Below are positions 59,565 through 64,000 of a stretch of 64,000 nt of DNA, piece by piece. The position numbers were made by a program, and so were the translations under genes. Under the pieces are notes generated by a model that made no database searches, was not told the DNA's origin, and saw nothing but the letters and a program-made list of their open reading frames with translations. This DNA comes from Tenrec ecaudatus. Lineage: Eukaryota; Chordata; Mammalia; Afrosoricida; Tenrecidae. The stretch lies in assembly GCF_050624435.1 (NCBI RefSeq), contig NC_134531.1, positions 252,354,812 to 252,418,811 on the forward strand, written 5' to 3'. The first letter of the stretch is position 1; every line of letters begins with the position of its first letter.

Positions 59565-60560
59565 AGCTTGCCCGGCTATCAAAAGATATAGCATCTAGGG
59601 TCTTAAAGACTTGAAGGTAAACAAGTGGCCATCTAGCTCAGAAGCAACAAAGTCCACATGGAAGAAGCACACTGGCCTTGTGATCACGAGGTGTTGAAGG
59701 GATCAGTTACCAGGCATCAAAGAACAAAAAATCATATAATTGTGTGTTCACCTCCCTGATACAATCGCTTAAGACAAACGGGTGCATAAGCAAATGTCGT
59801 GAAGAAAGCTGATGGTGCCCGGCTATCAAAAGAGATAGCGTCTGGGGTCTTAAAGGCTTGAAGGTAAAAGCTGGGCCATCTAGCAACAAAGTCCACATGC
59901 AAGAAGCACACTAGCCTCTGTGACCACAAGATGTCGAAGGGATCTGGTATCAGGCATCAAATAATCAAAAATCATATCATTGTGAATGAGGGGGAGTGCG
60001 GAATGGAGATCCAAAACCCATCTGTAGGCAACTGGACATCCCCTTACAGGGGGTCTCAGGGAGGACACGAGCCAGTGAGGGTGAAGTGTAGCAACGATGA
60101 AACATGCAACTTTCCTCTAGTTCTTAAATGCTTCCTCCCCCTACTATCATAATCCCAATTCTACCTTACAGATCTCGCTAGACCAGAGGATATAATTGGA
60201 AATGGAGGGAATCCTGGGCGATGATCCGTTAAGGACCAATGGTGGGAGTGGTGATACTGGGAGGGTGGGGTGGAAAGGGGGAACCGATTACAAGGATCTA
60301 TATGTAACCTCCTCCCTGGGGGATGGACAACAGAAACGTGGGGGAAGGGATTAGTCAGACAGTGTAAGATATGACAAAATAATAATTTATAAATTATCAG
60401 GGTTCATGAGGGAAAGGGGAACAGGGAGGGAGGGGTAAAATGAGGAGCTTATGCTAAGGGCTTAAGTGGAGAGCAAATGTTTTGAGAATGATGATGGCAA
60501 CAAATTGATGTATGTATGGATTGTGATAAAAGTTGTATGAGCTCCCAATAAAATTATAAA
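59565..60560 (+). mobile_element. 5'-truncated L1 3' end (plus)
   Basis: The ~247-bp module occurs twice (about 59570-59815 and 59817-59960), followed by the distal 3'UTR and gagctcccaataaaattata. TSD not clear. Confidence 0.85.
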
Positions 60561-63500
60561 AAATCACCACAATTGAAAGTTAATTTAAAAAATTACTTCA
60601 AATATTGTCAATATTTTTTATATTTGAGTTGTATTCTTATATTTTTCTCAAAATTATAAAAAAATAAATAAAACTTAAAATAATAAAGTAGAAAAAAAGC
60701 AAGAACTGAGCTCACAGTTGGGATTTTATATATTTTTAGAAGATATAGTAAACATGCGATGCAGTAAGCAAATCTTACACTTACAACACATTGCATTTTT
60801 CACCCATTTATGCAGTTGGGTAAACCCTCTACAGAACTTTTTCCCCTTTATTATTACTTCTCTTCTATTGCTTCTTATTTTATATCTCTAGGATATTACC
60901 TCAATTTCCATCCTTATCACTGTCAGGTTTCTGTTTTCTCCACCGCTCTCCCCTACAAACCCAAATCTTTCTCTGGCTTTATTCTCCCCTTTTTCGTTTG
61001 AAAGGGGCTCATTCACACTTGTGTATGTGTGCCTGGAAGTTCCTGGGCTGAGTATAAGTTGTCACTTAGCTTTGTCTTTTTGGGTTTCTGCTGGGACTTG
61101 GAATGTGCCCAGGTCAAAATATCCCCAAGCAGAATGTAATTGGTATAGGAGCACAGAGCCTCATCTTCCTCCATTAGGGTGACCCAGCTAACACCCTACA
61201 ATACGCCACCCACCATGGCATCAGGGATCTTAAATATACTTTTATGAGTAGACAAAAATTATCAGTATCCATCAGTTCCTTATGCATTAACTTTTACACA
61301 ATGGCTTTTTATTATAAATTATTTCTCTTATGCATACTCAAAGGAAAATATGGAGTAAAAGGAGTCATAAAATCATAAATGTATTTTAAAAACATTCACT
61401 TGGTGACCAAATAAAAAAAAACCACTACTGACATTTAATGTATAACTTCTGAAAGTATATATCAACTTCTTTAGAAAATTAAAAAGACTATTTTTGACTT
61501 TAGAATGCATTGCATAAGTATGTTCATATGAAGCAAAAATCTACATAATAATTAACTGTAATCTGTAATGTGCCTTTATTTAGTGAATTCTCTTTTGGGG
61601 GGTCTCTAGTTTACTTCATATTTCCCTGTTATGCAAGAAAGCAACTAATTAGTCTCTAGTTAAACTTTCCCCTATTCATTGAACTGCTAGAATTGAAATA
61701 TATGAGCATTTTAAAGACCTTTGATCAACTTACCTAAATAGTGCCCACAAAATATTGCAACTCTCTGATAGTTAAAACTACGTACTTCATTATTTTCCCA
61801 ACACACTATGAGTAACCTTTTAAATTTTGTTGAACCAATACCTCTCCTGTCCCCCAAAGAAATTGCTATATATAAAACATGAGTTATATTTTAATTTATT
61901 TAAATACATTGAACACATTTTAAAGCTTTTTGCATTAGTATTTTTTATTTTATGCATGTCCCATGGCCCCCATGTTCTATCTTTCTAGTCAGATGTTTTC
62001 CCTCTGTGCTTGAAAGAGCTTCTTCTGTATTGAAAGTTTTAATCTGTTTTTCCTACTACAAACACCTCAAATGTTTTTCTTTATATCATTCTTTGTAAGC
62101 CTTGTTTTATATTTATAACAACTAGATGGCTTGGCTAGCACTACCAACTGCTTTGAAGGAGCTGTCTTAGATAGTGTGGGAGAAGAAACAGGACAAAACT
62201 CAAAATCATAAAAGAGACCCTGCTTACTGGTAAGGTAGAGATTGGTAGACTCCCAGCGCTATGGCCATTAATCAATCTTCAGGTGTAGAGCTGAACACAC
62301 CTGTGTTAGAATAGTCAACCATTTAATATTAGGTGGCAGCACTTACCGAAGGACACAGTTATGAGGGTTGGGAAAGGAGTAATGATGATAGGAAACACAG
62401 GCAGGAAATGAGATGCGTGATGGTACCTGGAGGGAATTGCAATAGATGAGTTGAAACAAAATGTGTATGAACTGTCAAATGAAAAACTCGTGATTTGTTC
62501 TGTAAACTTTTAATTTATTCATAATACAAAAAAATTCAATTGAAACTCCATCTTTTATCCTCTCCTAAGTGCCTGAGATATTTTTCCTTGCATTATTATT
62601 TGTCTGTTAGCCTCTTTTACTATCTTTATATGGGCATACAGAAGTTTACTTGGGCTAGTTTACTAAGGAAAATACAATTCAGGAAACAGAAACAAAGGGT
62701 TGGCGAGCAAAAGTCCTTGATCAGACAAGTCAGAAATCAACAATAGGGAATGGCCGTGTTAACAAAGCCCAGGGTTCTGGCGACAGGGAGTTCTTCTGCA
62801 GGAACTGGGGTCATGGAAGAGATGCAGCTCAAGAGGGAGGCACTGAGCAGAGAAGAGAAAAAAGAGCGAAATACCATGTCTTCTCCTTTCCTCCCACTCT
62901 CCATTTCTTCTCAGTGCCTCTCATTGGTCTGAGGACCCACACTGAAAGGGGCCTAGGGAATGTCGTCTATGAAGATAATTTGCTTGTGATACAAAACAGA
63001 GTGAGGGTTGATTACTCTATTAAGTTAGTAGTTCATCTTTTAAACAGACAACTAATCAGGTGACTCATATACATCAATTATTAGGTTTATGATTTTTGTC
63101 TATGATGTTTTAATAGTAAAGACCTTTCCCATGCCACTGCAAATGGAACATTTGTATCCAATTTTGAACCCTACATTATAGTCCACATGAAATATATTTT
63201 GGTGTGAAAATGTGAATAAGGATCTAGCTTTTTATTAAACAATAAGCTATTTGCCCCAATAATTTATTTTTGCTTTGTTTTGAAATGATAGCATTATTAT
63301 ATTTAGAAAGTTTAAAGTTATCCAGGCTTATTTCTGGATATTCTTAGTTTAGTATTTATTTGCTTATTTCTTTGTTTTTACTTACTCTACAATGTGGTTT
63401 CAAAGCTCTTATGTGAGAAGGACCCAAGAGGATGAACTAGGCAGCTACACCATCCAAAACAACTGAAATGTGACAATCCTGGAAGGCAAGAGCTTCAAAG

Positions 63501-64000
63501 GACAGAACAAAGAAGCAGATCATAAAACAAGGAGCAGCAAGGACCGAATGAGAACCATGAATTAGGAGGCAGGTCTTTTATCGTTCTCCTTTGCTTGCTG
63601 CTCATGTCTTTACTCTCCATCCATCCTCATTCTTTTCTTTTCTTTCTACCCTCCCTTTTCACTTTCTTTGTTCCCCAAGCAGTTGGGAAACAGCAAAACA
63701 ACCTCGCCCTAACTACCATACCTGTCAACCCCCACACTGAGCAAGTGCCACCACCCCCTCCAACACTAATGAGATGACTTGTGGAGGCCAACACTCTCCC
63801 ACTTAGCCTTCAGCTGCTCAGCATCATCAGCAATCAAAGACTCATGCCCACATTCTCACTGCTATCAAATCCACCCGGAGACACATGGTGATAACCCAGT
63901 GCTGCCAAACCAGTGACCAGATTAGCATGCCCGTCTTGCTGTCCAGACGTACGAAGCCAAAGGGAAACAAAAAATCAGGGTGGAGCAAACCAATATGCAA
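60561..64000. other. AT-rich intergenic DNA, no recognised gene
   Basis: A weak SINE-like stretch (minus) may lie at about 61080-61220 (gagcctcatcttcctccatt). Small frames such as 62540-62746, 62750-62932 and 63595-63777 show no domains. 63400-64000 is more GC-balanced but unassigned. Confidence 0.45.

Overview
This window looks like nuclear DNA from a placental mammal, most likely an afrotherian. It is AT-rich and gene-poor, with no operon-like coding and no CRISPR. It is crowded with L1 3' ends that share a very long 3'UTR, tRNA-headed SINEs whose body matches what I know as AfroSINEs, and an RTE/BovB-type LINE whose 3' end resembles the SINE tail. I cannot name the species from sequence alone.

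Only one locus derives from a host protein-coding gene: an OR5K-type olfactory receptor on the minus strand (35809-36774). The reading frame is intact from transmembrane helix 1 to the C-terminus. The ancestral N-terminus is cut by a TAG at codon 11, so the open frame begins at an internal methionine. No other host gene, exon or functional RNA gene was found. There is a 34-nt fragment of U2 snRNA (51883-51916) and an unidentified processed retrocopy (16986-18524).

Layout. 1-540: mariner transposase remnant. 541-14950: unique DNA with scattered SINEs, solo LTRs and L1 3' ends, including an L1 flanked by a 108-bp direct repeat (6936-8843). 14953-22987: long plus-strand L1 split by the retrocopy. 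22990-30790: SINEs, two solo LTRs nested in older repeats, and a decayed RTE LINE. 30830-31470: a DNA-transposon-like element carrying a CpG-rich ERVK/IAP-like solo LTR. 31885-35095: L1 fragments of several ages. 35809-36774: olfactory receptor. 36875-43674: L1, SINE and LTR insertions. 43711 to about 53640: minus-strand L1 with tandem 5'UTR monomers, a nested L1 pair and the U2 fragment. 53655-64000: a tiny L1, an old L1, and two young L1 3' ends, one with a 3'-transduced tail.

The window records successive retrotransposition. Target-site duplications (TSDs) can be read directly for about a dozen events, and nesting gives a relative order: ancient L1, then SINE/RTE, then ERVL-type LTRs and young L1s, then the IAP-like LTR, U2 fragment and micro-insertions. 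I found no previously undescribed defence or metabolic system. The most unusual items are the IAP-like LTR, the L1 monomer promoter, the 108-bp duplication, the U2 fragment and the olfactory receptor with a displaced start.
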